Source: JAPOXR01 sp963662395
GTDB lineage: Bacteria > Pseudomonadota > Alphaproteobacteria > Rhodobacterales > Rhodobacteraceae
DNA length: 64,000 bases
NCBI GenBank assembly: GCA_963662395.1
Contig: OY759511.1
Coordinates: 1,860,001-1,924,000, forward strand
Direction: 5' to 3'
Position numbers and translations under genes: made by a program. Shown one piece after another: positions 9,865 to 17,627 of this stretch (within the stretch, counting starts at the first letter, position 1; every line of letters begins with the position of its first letter). The notes beneath the pieces were generated by a model. It was not told the origin of the DNA and searched no databases. It saw only the letters and a program-made list of their open reading frames with translations.

Positions 9865-9961
9865 CCGTCATTTTCCTCTACTGCTCGTGCCGCCCTTCGG
9901 CGTGCGTTGCAGGGAAAATGGCATCGGACCGACTGAAATGCAACCCGATTGTCAACAGGCC

Positions 9962-10251
9962 CTAATAATTACAGTCAATTAACAGATTTTCACCCAAAAT
10001 TCTCCGGCCTTGAACCGGTATTCCATCTTGGCGAGGGCCGCGGCACCCGTGCGACCGCAGCCCACTGCGATATTGCACGGGGATCGGTCATGCAGACCCT
10101 GGAGCGGTTTGCGGCTACGGACCCGGACCGGCGTCGCGGCCGCACGGCGATGCCGCGCCTGGTCGATTCCCCAATTTGTCTTTCAGATCATGTCCGCCCG
10201 GAATTCCTGTCACCGGGCCATTTCCTGCGCCCGGGCGCCGGGCGAGTGGTC
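9962..10251. other. Intergenic, no supported gene
   Basis: About 290 bases between the IS and the stop of the DMT exporter. No family-like frame seen. A GC-rich inverted repeat (GCCCGG-GCG-CCGGGC, near 10231-10245) lies just past the exporter stop and could be part of a terminator, but there is no T-run. Confidence 0.3.
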
Positions 10252-11148
10252 TCAGCCGATGCCCGCTTTCCTGTCACCGGGAGGTGGTATCGACCGGCCC
10301 GAAAAGACCGAGAGCAGGACAACCGATGCCAGTACCGCCGCGCCGCCGACAATTTCGGCTCCGGTAATGCCCTCGAACCCGAAAAGCCAGACCCAGAAAG
10401 GACCAAGAACGCTCTCGACCAGCACGATCACCCCGACTTCCGCCGCCGGCATATACGGCGTTCCCCAGGTAATGCAGGCAAGACCGATGCCGATCGAAAC
10501 CACCCCGGTGGTCAGGATCAGCAGCAGGTCCCTGGTGGCGACCTCGAGGCCGCTCCCGACCGTAACCACGACGACGAAACCGTAGAGGCCCGACAGTAGA
10601 CCAGCCAGGAACGAGCCACCGAGAATATCGGTCTTCCGGCTCCGCCGTGCGAAGACCAGCATCACGGCAAATGAAGATGCGGCAACCAGGGCACAGAAAT
10701 TGCCGAAGGTCCGACCGGCGGCGAGCCCGTCGCCAAGCATGAACATGACGCCGCCACAGGCAACTGCCATCGAAAGCCAGGTAACCGGGTGCGGTTTTTC
10801 GCCAATCCACAGCCATCCGACCGTGGCTGCAACCAGCGGCGAGGCGGTCAGGATGAACAGGGCCGAGGGAACCGTGGTGTTCAGAACGGCAAACACGTAG
10901 CCGGTAAAGGAGAGGGAAATCAACAACCCGATTCCCAGGTCGATCCGGTCGAGGGACCTGATCACCTGCAGCGGCGTGTGCCGGCGGCGAATGCACACGA
11001 AGGCCAGAATCGTCGCGCACAGGGTAATCGACCGATAAAACAGGATCTGGAATCCGCCGGCCGATTCGATCAGGCGCATGAACAGGGCACCCGTGCTGAG
11101 GAACATCGCACCCAGAACGACGACAAGGACAGCAAGCTGCCTGGTCAT
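10252..11148 (-). CDS. EamA/DMT-superfamily membrane transporter
   Basis: 298-residue integral membrane protein with about ten hydrophobic segments in two halves, the layout of EamA-domain drug/metabolite exporters. Signature stretches include LFYRSITLCATILAF, ALFILTASPLVAATVGWLWIGEK in the first half and YMPAAEVGVIVLVESVLGPFW in the second. Family members export amino acids, nucleosides or other small metabolites; the substrate cannot be read from the sequence. It lies 42 bases downstream of the HNH nuclease gene on the same strand and may share its transcript. Confidence 0.85.
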   Translation of the reverse strand: MTRQLAVLVVVLGAMFLSTGALFMRLIESAGGFQILFYRSITLCATILAFVCIRRRHTPLQVIRSLDRIDLGIGLLISLSFTGYVFAVLNTTVPSALFILTASPLVAATVGWLWIGEKPHPVTWLSMAVACGGVMFMLGDGLAAGRTFGNFCALVAASSFAVMLVFARRSRKTDILGGSFLAGLLSGLYGFVVVVTVGSGLEVATRDLLLILTTGVVSIGIGLACITWGTPYMPAAEVGVIVLVESVLGPFWVWLFGFEGITGAEIVGGAAVLASVVLLSVFSGRSIPPPGDRKAGIG

Positions 11149-11190
11149 CTGCCCGACCCTCCGGCTGGCAGGTCAGGGGACCTCGAAGAC

Positions 11191-11997
11191 CTACTCGCAG
11201 ACCACGCCATCACCGTCGCCGTCCCGCATGAACCGGTAGGCGGCATGGCCGCGGGGCACGGGAGCAATTCCGTGTCGACGCGCCTCCTTGCAGGTAATGC
11301 GGCCATTTCCGTTATCATCCCACCTTGCCAATGCCTCATCAGGCGACAGCCCTGTCCCATCCATTGCGGGGGCAGTCTCGACTTCAATCGGACCGGTGTC
11401 CAGCACAACCATCTCGACACTTGCACAACCGGAGAGAATCCCCTCGAGAACCTCCGCTTCCCTGGCATCGATGGTCAGGTCGTATTCTTGCCGGACCGAG
11501 ACAATCCGGGCGGCAAACCAGCACCGGTTGAGCGCTGGCAGCCATTCGGCCGCATCATGAGCGCATTTTCCGGCCTCCGAACATCGATTGACCTCGGGTG
11601 CGGCGAGGGTGAGGTTCAGAACGTCGGAGGCAAATTCCAGCCTTGTTGCCGGTGGGGCCGCGCAGAGGCCACTGTCATGCGCCTCGGACGAGGCCACGAT
11701 ATGCTCGATATCGGTCTGGCGGCGGCTGGCAAATGTCCGTCCGGTATAGGGTCCGTAGACCCTGCCGGTCTGGTCGGCGATGATCTCGAGTTCGACCGAA
11801 CCGGGATAGCGGTAATCACCCCGGTCATAGGGGGCGCATCGATGTTCTTCCGCCACGCGGATCCCGCGCCAGGTCCCGGTGGCCCAGCCATCCGGGGGAA
11901 TGCCGGCCAGGCACAGCACCAGCAGCGGAATTCCGGCCAGCACCGGCCACATGTCGGCGCCATTCCCGTCCGGCGACTGCCGCCTGCCCCACCTCAT
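11191..11997 (-). CDS. Secreted HNH (DUF1524-like) nuclease with excalibur domain
   Basis: 268 residues. A hydrophobic stretch starting at M16 (MWPVLAGIPLLVLCLAG) looks like a signal peptide or membrane anchor, so it probably acts outside the cytoplasm. The central DIEHIVASSEAHDSGLC with downstream FASDVLNLTLAAPEVN matches the HNH-fold DUF1524/GmrSD-C type nuclease motif. The C-terminus (FMRDGDGDGVVCE) is an excalibur calcium-binding motif, DxDxDGxxCE, known in secreted nucleases. Six or more Cys suggest disulfides. The ATG lies 3 bases after the ABC permease stop, so the two may be co-transcribed. Alternative start M16 at 11952. Confidence 0.75.
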   Translation of the reverse strand: MRWGRRQSPDGNGADMWPVLAGIPLLVLCLAGIPPDGWATGTWRGIRVAEEHRCAPYDRGDYRYPGSVELEIIADQTGRVYGPYTGRTFASRRQTDIEHIVASSEAHDSGLCAAPPATRLEFASDVLNLTLAAPEVNRCSEAGKCAHDAAEWLPALNRCWFAARIVSVRQEYDLTIDAREAEVLEGILSGCASVEMVVLDTGPIEVETAPAMDGTGLSPDEALARWDDNGNGRITCKEARRHGIAPVPRGHAAYRFMRDGDGDGVVCE

Positions 11998-12000
11998 CGG

Positions 12001-12771
12001 TCACACCCGCTGATCGACCTGCAGCCGGCGTTCGAGCCAGCGCACACCGGCCGAGACCATGAGGATGAGCACCAGGTATTCCAGCACGAGGATGGTGTAG
12101 ACCTCCAGTGGTCGATACTCGGTCACCACCAGCTCGTTTGCCTTGCGGGTCAATTCCTGCATGCCGATGACCGACACCAGGGATGACATCTTGAGCATGT
12201 AGACCAGCTGGTTGCCAAGCGCCGGAAGGATCCGCCGTATGGCCTGCGGCAGGATCACGAACCGCATGGTGTCCCAGTAGCTCAGCGATATCGAGCGCGC
12301 CGCCTCGTGCTGCCCCTTGTCGACCGACTGAATTCCGGCGCGGAAGATCTCGGCCTCGAAGGCGCTGTCCGACAATGCCAGCGCAATGACACCGGCCCAG
12401 AACACGTTGATCGACACCTGCACGACCTGCGGCATTCCGTAATAGACCCAGAGGATCAGCACCAGGATCGGAACGGCCCGGACCAGTTCGACATATGTCC
12501 GGTTCAGGGCGCGCAGCAGGCGATTCGATGCCAGTCCGGGAAGCGCGATCGCCAATCCGACCAGGATCGAAATCAGGATTGCCGTCACCGACAGGAGGAT
12601 GGTGTATTTCAGGCCGCCGACCAGGAATTTGAGATTGGCAAGGCCTGAAGAAGTTGCCGGGTTGACCACGTACCAGCCCCAGTTCTGGGAACAGCCCGAC
12701 AGCAGCATGCCGGCAAGCACCGGCAAAACGATAATTCGCAGCCTGGAATTCCTCATGTGAGCCTTGATCAT
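12001..12771 (-). CDS. Amino-acid-type ABC transporter permease
   Basis: 256 residues from ATG 12771 (AGGA eight bases upstream); ATG 12756 is an alternative. HisM/GlnP-type inner-membrane permease with about five membrane segments and the family loop that contacts the ATPase (QHEAARSISLSYWDTMRFVILPQAIRRILPALGNQ). The N-terminus is unusual: a short hydrophobic leader ends in a lipobox-like LLSGC before WGWYVVNP, as if a lipoprotein signal preceded the permease. The binding protein gene is divergent on the other strand. No second permease or ATPase lies nearby, so those must be encoded elsewhere. The substrate is unknown, probably a polar amino acid. Confidence 0.85.
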   Translation of the reverse strand: MIKAHMRNSRLRIIVLPVLAGMLLSGCSQNWGWYVVNPATSSGLANLKFLVGGLKYTILLSVTAILISILVGLAIALPGLASNRLLRALNRTYVELVRAVPILVLILWVYYGMPQVVQVSINVFWAGVIALALSDSAFEAEIFRAGIQSVDKGQHEAARSISLSYWDTMRFVILPQAIRRILPALGNQLVYMLKMSSLVSVIGMQELTRKANELVVTEYRPLEVYTILVLEYLVLILMVSAGVRWLERRLQVDQRV

Positions 12772-13066
12772 GACCAGGTCCTGCCTGTCGGCCCGGATGT
12801 CCGGCCGGGTCTGTCTTGCCGACGATCCGCGGGCCACCGGCAGGTGCCGGAGCGAAAGGATACCGGCATCCAGGGATGGATGATCGGTCCGGTCCAGAGT
12901 TCGATTCGTGTCATTTCCAGGTCTCCAACCAGGTGCCGGACTGCAGGGTGTCGCCCAAATCTGTTGTCTGCGTGGCCACAGCCAGGCTTGCCCGGACTGC
13001 ATGCACGCTTGCAAGCCCTGCGCAGTTGCATCATGAAGGCGCGCCACAATCAACAAGAGTATCGAA

Positions 13067-13840
13067 ATGAAACTTCTCAAGATCGCAAGCGTTATCCTGT
13101 TTGCAACCGCAGCATTCCAGGCCCATGCACAATCGGCCCTTAACGAAATCCTCAATACCGGTGTCCTGAAAGCCGGCACGACCGGTGACTGGAACCCGAT
13201 GACCATGCGGGATCCGGCAACCAACAGCTACACCGGATATGACATCGACGTCATGACCGAACTGGCAGGCGACCTCGGCGTCGAGGTCGAATTCGTGGCC
13301 ACTGACTGGAAGACACTGGTCAGCGGCGTGACCTCCGGCAAGTACCACATGACCGGTTCCGCATCGATTTCTCCGGCCAGGGCGAAGGCCGCCGGCTACT
13401 CGATCAGCTATTTTTCGCTGGCCACGGTTCCGCTGATCCTGGCCAGCAATTCCGACCGGTTCGGCGACTGGGATGATCTGAATGTGCCCGATGTCGTGGT
13501 CGCCGCCACTCTCGGCACCACGCAGGAGAAGCAGGTCAAGGAATTCTTCCCCGACGCCGAACACAAGATCGTGGAGGCTCCCGCCAGGGACTTCCAGGAA
13601 GTCCTGGCCGGCCGGGCCGATGCCCATATCACCTCCAATGTCGAGGCGCACAAGCTGGTGGCAAAATACCCGCAGATGATGATCGTGCCGGTATCGGCCC
13701 CCAAGGCCCCGACACCGATTGCGATGCTGCTTCCGCAAGCCGACCAGATCTGGATCAACTATGTGAATACCTGGATCACGCTCAAGCAGGAACGAGGCTT
13801 CTTCGACGAGCTGGGCAGGAAGTGGAACCTTCAGAACTGA
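13067..13840 (+). CDS. Periplasmic solute-binding protein (SBP family 3)
   Basis: 257 residues with a clear signal peptide (cleavage probably after AHA at residue 22) and the family 3 binding fold: GVLKAGTTGDWNPMTMRDP, GYDIDVMTELAGDLG, TGSASISPARAKAAGYS, and QIWINYVNTWI near the C-terminus. Members include amino-acid binding proteins and periplasmic cyclohexadienyl dehydratases, which share this fold. The divergent permease at 12001-12771 argues for transport. An intrinsic terminator follows at 13892-13935. The 295-base gap to the permease should hold both promoters; I see no strong consensus there. Confidence 0.85.
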   Translation: MKLLKIASVILFATAAFQAHAQSALNEILNTGVLKAGTTGDWNPMTMRDPATNSYTGYDIDVMTELAGDLGVEVEFVATDWKTLVSGVTSGKYHMTGSASISPARAKAAGYSISYFSLATVPLILASNSDRFGDWDDLNVPDVVVAATLGTTQEKQVKEFFPDAEHKIVEAPARDFQEVLAGRADAHITSNVEAHKLVAKYPQMMIVPVSAPKAPTPIAMLLPQADQIWINYVNTWITLKQERGFFDELGRKWNLQN

Positions 13841-13891
13841 TCCGAAATTCGAGCGGCTGCGAGGCGGATGCCCTGCAGCCTGAACAGGGTC

Positions 13892-13935
13892 ATGCCCGGG
13901 TTCGGCCTGTCAATGGTGCCGGACCCGGGCATTTC
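13892..13935 (+). terminator. Intrinsic terminator after binding protein gene
   Basis: Inverted repeat ATGCCCGGGT (13892-13901) and ACCCGGGCAT (13923-13932), with further pairing inside (CGGC/GCCG), followed by TTCC. About 50 bases past the stop codon at 13840. Confidence 0.7.
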
Positions 13936-13985
13936 CGTTCGGCCGCGGCCCGGCCGGATGCACGCGTCGCCATGGAGGGTCGGGA

Positions 13986-14720
13986 ATGCGTCTTGACCAT
14001 TCGAGCTGGTACGAGGTCGACGGCTACCTGGCCCGGTCCCGGGGAATCATCATCCCGGCCGGATCAACCGAACAGCATGGCCCGATCGGCCTGATCGGAA
14101 CCGACGCGATCTGTGCCGGCATGATCGCCGAACAGGCAGCAATGCTGGCCGGGGCCATGGTTGCCCCGACCCTTGCCTATGCACCGGCCCGCTTCAACCT
14201 GGATTTTCCCGGCACGGTGTCGATTTCGCCACGGCAATTCCAGTCAATTGCCGAAGGCATCTGCCGGAGCCTGGGCCGGCAGGGTTTCGTGCATTTCTAC
14301 TTTCTCAACGGACATGGTGCCAATCTCGAGCCACTGCATCGATTGCACCTGGTGTTTCCGAAGCTGCGGATTCGAATCGCAAGCTGGTGGGACTTTCCGC
14401 CGGTCGAGGAGTTGCGCCAGCGTCATTTCGGTGAATTGGAAGGGATGCATGCGACCCCGTCCGAGATATCGATAACCCGGATGGCCGGAAGGATCCTCGA
14501 CCATCCCGATGCTGACCGGGAGCCGGCCAGGCTTTCACCTGAATACATCAGCAAGGCACGGGGCGACCGTCATGGCCCGCCCGGGCGTCACCGGGCCGAG
14601 TTTCCCGATGGCCGGGTCGGATCGCATTCGGCCCTGGCCACGCCGGAGCTGGGGCGGTTGCTGTTCGACGCGGCGGCGCAGGCGACTGCCGGGGATTACC
14701 GGCGGTTCCTTGCCACCTGA
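13986..14720 (+). CDS. Creatininase-family amidohydrolase
   Basis: 244 residues. Creatininase-fold, metal-dependent hydrolase. Metal-ligand motifs are visible: IIPAGSTEQHGP (Glu and His), GTDAICAGMIAE (Asp), FLNGHGAN (His) and a late Glu in ELEGMHATPSEIS. Members include creatininase, mycofactocin MftE and FAPy deformylases, so the substrate is uncertain. The ATG at 13986 has a GGAGGG Shine-Dalgarno. Short inverted repeat GACCGGC/GCCGGTC begins within the stop codon (14719-14737). Confidence 0.8.
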   Translation: MRLDHSSWYEVDGYLARSRGIIIPAGSTEQHGPIGLIGTDAICAGMIAEQAAMLAGAMVAPTLAYAPARFNLDFPGTVSISPRQFQSIAEGICRSLGRQGFVHFYFLNGHGANLEPLHRLHLVFPKLRIRIASWWDFPPVEELRQRHFGELEGMHATPSEISITRMAGRILDHPDADREPARLSPEYISKARGDRHGPPGRHRAEFPDGRVGSHSALATPELGRLLFDAAAQATAGDYRRFLAT

Positions 14721-14737
14721 CCGGCGGGCCGCCGGTC
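14719..14737 (+). terminator. Hairpin at end of creatininase gene
   Basis: Perfect 7-bp inverted repeat GACCGGC ... GCCGGTC with a 5-base loop, overlapping the stop codon. No T-run follows, so it may be a weak terminator or an mRNA stabiliser. Confidence 0.35.
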
Positions 14738-14836
14738 ATGGAACCTGCAAGGTTTACTCGCCTTCCGGATGCCGATAGCAGATTGTTGCCGGCTCCTGTC
14801 AGAAGTTGCCGGGGTGATTGGCCGAGGGAGGCAAGT

Positions 14837-15034
14837 TTGAGAAGGATCGTTTTTGCATGTGCCGCCGGCCTGTGCTTCCTGTCAGGTTGCATGTTGCCCG
14901 AGGAGGCGATGGAGGCCGACCCGATCGGCGAAGACCAGGGCGAAGACCCGGGTTTTGTCAGCGAGCCGGAACTGCGAGACACGGCGCCCGACCCGGGAAG
15001 CTACGAGCAGTTCCAGCAATCCCTGGATGGCTGA
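14837..15034 (+). CDS. Small acidic lipoprotein with TTG start
   Basis: 65 residues. I chose TTG 14837 because GGGAGG lies 5-6 bases upstream and the translation from there is an ideal lipoprotein signal: LRRIVFACAAGLCFLSGC, with lipobox LSGC. The mature part is short, acidic and disordered-looking (PEEAMEADPIGEDQGEDPG), ending EQFQQSLDG. No family recognised. It probably sits at the outer or inner membrane as a small lipid-anchored peptide. Confidence 0.6.
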   Translation: MRRIVFACAAGLCFLSGCMLPEEAMEADPIGEDQGEDPGFVSEPELRDTAPDPGSYEQFQQSLDG

Positions 15035-15247
15035 GCGGCCCCGCCACCGGTGACACCCGCCCCAACCTCATGGCACCCCGACTGCGGCATGTGCCCGCCG
15101 GACTCGACGATGTCGGTCGCAGCTGGAATGCCGGTGTGCAAAACCGGCAAATCGAGTTGATTCCGTGGTTTCTTGCCCGTAATCGTTCCGGCGCCCCGGT
15201 CCGGCTCGACCGTCCGGCCTGGCATGTCAATTCGGGAGAAGACTCAG

Positions 15248-16534
15248 TTGCATGATCCCCTGAGGATTGGAATGGCCGGCCTGGGAACCGTCGGCACCGG
15301 TGTTGCCCGCATCCTTGACAGCAATCGCCAGCTGATTTCCTGCCGCGCCGGTCGGGCAATCGACATCGTGGCGGTCAGCGCCAGGGACCGGACCCGGAAT
15401 CGCGGTATCGATATCTCGAATTATTCCTGGGAGGAGGATCCGGCCGCGCTGGCCCGCCGTCCCGACATCGACCTGTTCGTCGAGCTGGTCGGCGGCGAGG
15501 AAGGAGCTGCCCGGCGGTCGGTCGAGGCTGCGATCGCGTCGGGCAAGGATGTGGTGACCGCCAACAAGGCGCTTCTGGCTGTTCACGGCCAGGACTTGGC
15601 AGAGCGTGCCGAGAATGCGGGGCTGGTGCTGCGCTTCGAGGCAGCGGTTGCCGGTGGAATTCCGGTCGTCAAGGCGTTGTCGGAAGGGCTCGCTGCCGAC
15701 AGGATCGTCAGGATCCTCGGCGTGATGAACGGAACCTGCAACTACATTCTGACCCGGATGGAGCATACCGGCCTCTCGTACCAGGACATCTTCGGCGAGG
15801 CGGAGGCGCTGGGCTATCTTGAAACCGACCCGAACCTCGATGTCGGCGGCATTGATGCCGGTCACAAGCTGGCATTGCTGTCGTCGATTGCCTTCGGAAG
15901 CCGGGTCGACTTTGCCAGCATGGAGCTGGAAGGAATTCAGCGGATTTCAGCCCACGATATCGAGCAGGCCGGCGATATGGGCTACCGCATCAAGCTGCTC
16001 GGCATATCGAAGCTGTCGGAAGAAGGCCTGGAACAGCGCATGCAACCTTGCCTGGTGCCGGAGACATCGCCGATAGGCCAGATCGAGAATGCCACCAATA
16101 TCGTGGTTCTCGAGGGCGAATCCTGCGGCCCGGTCTTCCTCAGGGGGGCCGGGGCCGGCGAAGGCCCGACCGCCACCGCGGTGATCGGCGATGTCATCGA
16201 CCTGGCCAGGGGGCGGCGGATATCGACATTCGGCCAGCCGGCGTCATCGTTGAAGGAGATCCCGCCAACACGGGCGGCAACCACGGTTCCCTACTATCTG
16301 CGGCTCCTGCTCGAGGACAGGCCAGGCGTTCTGGCGAAGGTGGCGGCGGCGCTCGGCGATGCCGGTATCTCGATAAACCGGATGCGGCAATACGGCCATG
16401 AAGGCGAAGCGGCCCCGGTCATCATCGTGACCCACAAGACCAGCCGGAGCCACCTCGACCGGGCGATTGCCGATATCGTGAACTCCGGAGTGTCGCTGAC
16501 CGACCCGGTTGCCATACGGATCGAGGAGGTCTGA
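15248..16534 (+). CDS. hom: Homoserine dehydrogenase
   Basis: Reduces aspartate semialdehyde to homoserine in the threonine/methionine branch. 428 residues from TTG 15248 (GGGAGA upstream; product begins LHDPLRIGMAGLGTVGTG); an in-frame ATG at 15224 lacks a ribosome site. NAD(P)-binding Gly-rich loop GLGTVGTG, catalytic-domain signature (VMNGTCNYILTRM, GYLETDPNLDVGGIDAGHKLA) and a C-terminal ACT domain (YYLRLLLEDRPGVLAKVAAALG), which in this family mediates threonine feedback. Followed by glpX and recJ in the order common in Alphaproteobacteria. Confidence 0.93.
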   Translation: MHDPLRIGMAGLGTVGTGVARILDSNRQLISCRAGRAIDIVAVSARDRTRNRGIDISNYSWEEDPAALARRPDIDLFVELVGGEEGAARRSVEAAIASGKDVVTANKALLAVHGQDLAERAENAGLVLRFEAAVAGGIPVVKALSEGLAADRIVRILGVMNGTCNYILTRMEHTGLSYQDIFGEAEALGYLETDPNLDVGGIDAGHKLALLSSIAFGSRVDFASMELEGIQRISAHDIEQAGDMGYRIKLLGISKLSEEGLEQRMQPCLVPETSPIGQIENATNIVVLEGESCGPVFLRGAGAGEGPTATAVIGDVIDLARGRRISTFGQPASSLKEIPPTRAATTVPYYLRLLLEDRPGVLAKVAAALGDAGISINRMRQYGHEGEAAPVIIVTHKTSRSHLDRAIADIVNSGVSLTDPVAIRIEEV

Positions 16535-16658
16535 ATGAACCCGGCGGCACCATCAACGAACCCGTTTGCAGGGCCGGGCCCGGCAGGCGGCCTGGTGGTT
16601 GCGGTTGACAGACCGTGAACAACCTGTCGATGTCACCCGGACCGACTTCGAGCCGAAC

Positions 16659-17627
16659 ATGAACCAGGAGATCGAATTCAGGGATCGCATGCTGTCCCTG
16701 GGCCTGGCGCGGGTATCGGAGGCCGCGGCGCTGGCATCCGCAGGATTTGTCGGTCGCGGTGACGAGAATGCTGCCGACCAGGCAGCCGTGGACGCGATGC
16801 GCAACCAGCTCAACATGCTGAATATCGACGGGATGGTCGTGATCGGCGAGGGTGAACGGGACCGGGCGCCGATGCTGTACAGCGGCGAGAAGGTGGGGAC
16901 CGGCGACGGGCCGGCACTTGATATTGCCCTGGACCCTCTTGAGGGAACTGCACTGGCGGCAAAGGAAATGCCGAATGCGCTGACCGTCATCGCCATGGGC
17001 CCTCGTGGCTCGATCCTGCGGGCACCCGATGTCTACATGGACAAGCTGGCAATCGGACCAGGCTATCCCGACCGCCTGGTCACCCTGAACATGAGCCCGC
17101 AGGAGCGGGTGGAACGCCTGGCGGCGGCCAAGGGCTGTCGGACCGGCGACATCACGGTCTGCATTCTCGAGCGGGCCCGCCATGAACAGCTGATCGACGA
17201 CGTGCGCATGACCGGGGCGGCAATCCGGCTGATTTCCGATGGTGACGTTGCTGCGGTCATCCACTGCACGGAGCCGGGCATCACCGGGCTTGACATGTAT
17301 ATGGGCATCGGCGGTGCGCCCGAAGGGGTGTTGGCGGCGGCGGCACTCAAATGCATGGGCGGACAGATGGAGGGAAGGCTGCTGTTCAATTCGCCAGCGG
17401 AGATACGCCGGGCCGGTGAAACCGGGATCACCGATCTTGACCGGGTCTATTCGCGGCAGGACATGATCAGCGATCACATCATCTTTGCCGCCACCGGCGT
17501 CACTGACGGATCATTGCTGAAGGGAATCAGGCGCCGGGCTGACTACCTCGAAACGGAAACGGTGCTGCTGCGATCGAGGACCGGATCGCGCCGGACCGTA
17601 ACCTACCGGCAAATGACCAGCCGATGA
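16659..17627 (+). CDS. glpX: Class II fructose-1,6-bisphosphatase
   Basis: 322 residues from ATG 16659, the family's normal length. Gluconeogenic phosphatase. Metal and substrate motifs: GFVGRGDENAADQAAVDAMR, VVIGEGERDRAPML, LDIALDPLEGT, then DMYMGIGGAPEGVLAAAALKCMGG and FAATGVTDGSLLKGIRR. The frame is open further upstream, but the conserved start is MNQEIEFRDRML. Its stop overlaps the recJ start (ATGA), so the two are translationally coupled. Confidence 0.93.
   Translation: MNQEIEFRDRMLSLGLARVSEAAALASAGFVGRGDENAADQAAVDAMRNQLNMLNIDGMVVIGEGERDRAPMLYSGEKVGTGDGPALDIALDPLEGTALAAKEMPNALTVIAMGPRGSILRAPDVYMDKLAIGPGYPDRLVTLNMSPQERVERLAAAKGCRTGDITVCILERARHEQLIDDVRMTGAAIRLISDGDVAAVIHCTEPGITGLDMYMGIGGAPEGVLAAAALKCMGGQMEGRLLFNSPAEIRRAGETGITDLDRVYSRQDMISDHIIFAATGVTDGSLLKGIRRRADYLETETVLLRSRTGSRRTVTYRQMTSR

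Larger units (their letters stand above)
9094..9961 (-). mobile_element. IS5-family insertion sequence, copy 2 (inverted)
   Basis: 868-bp relative of the element at 3335-4205, in the opposite orientation. It has the same 15-bp terminal repeats (GGCCTGTTGACAATC). Flanks are CTAG on the left (9090-9093) and CTAA on the right (9962-9965), so the target duplication is imperfect or the outer flank has changed. The left end lies 67 bases past the helicase stop codon. The two transposase frames differ from copy 1 at about 14 residues each. Confidence 0.88.
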
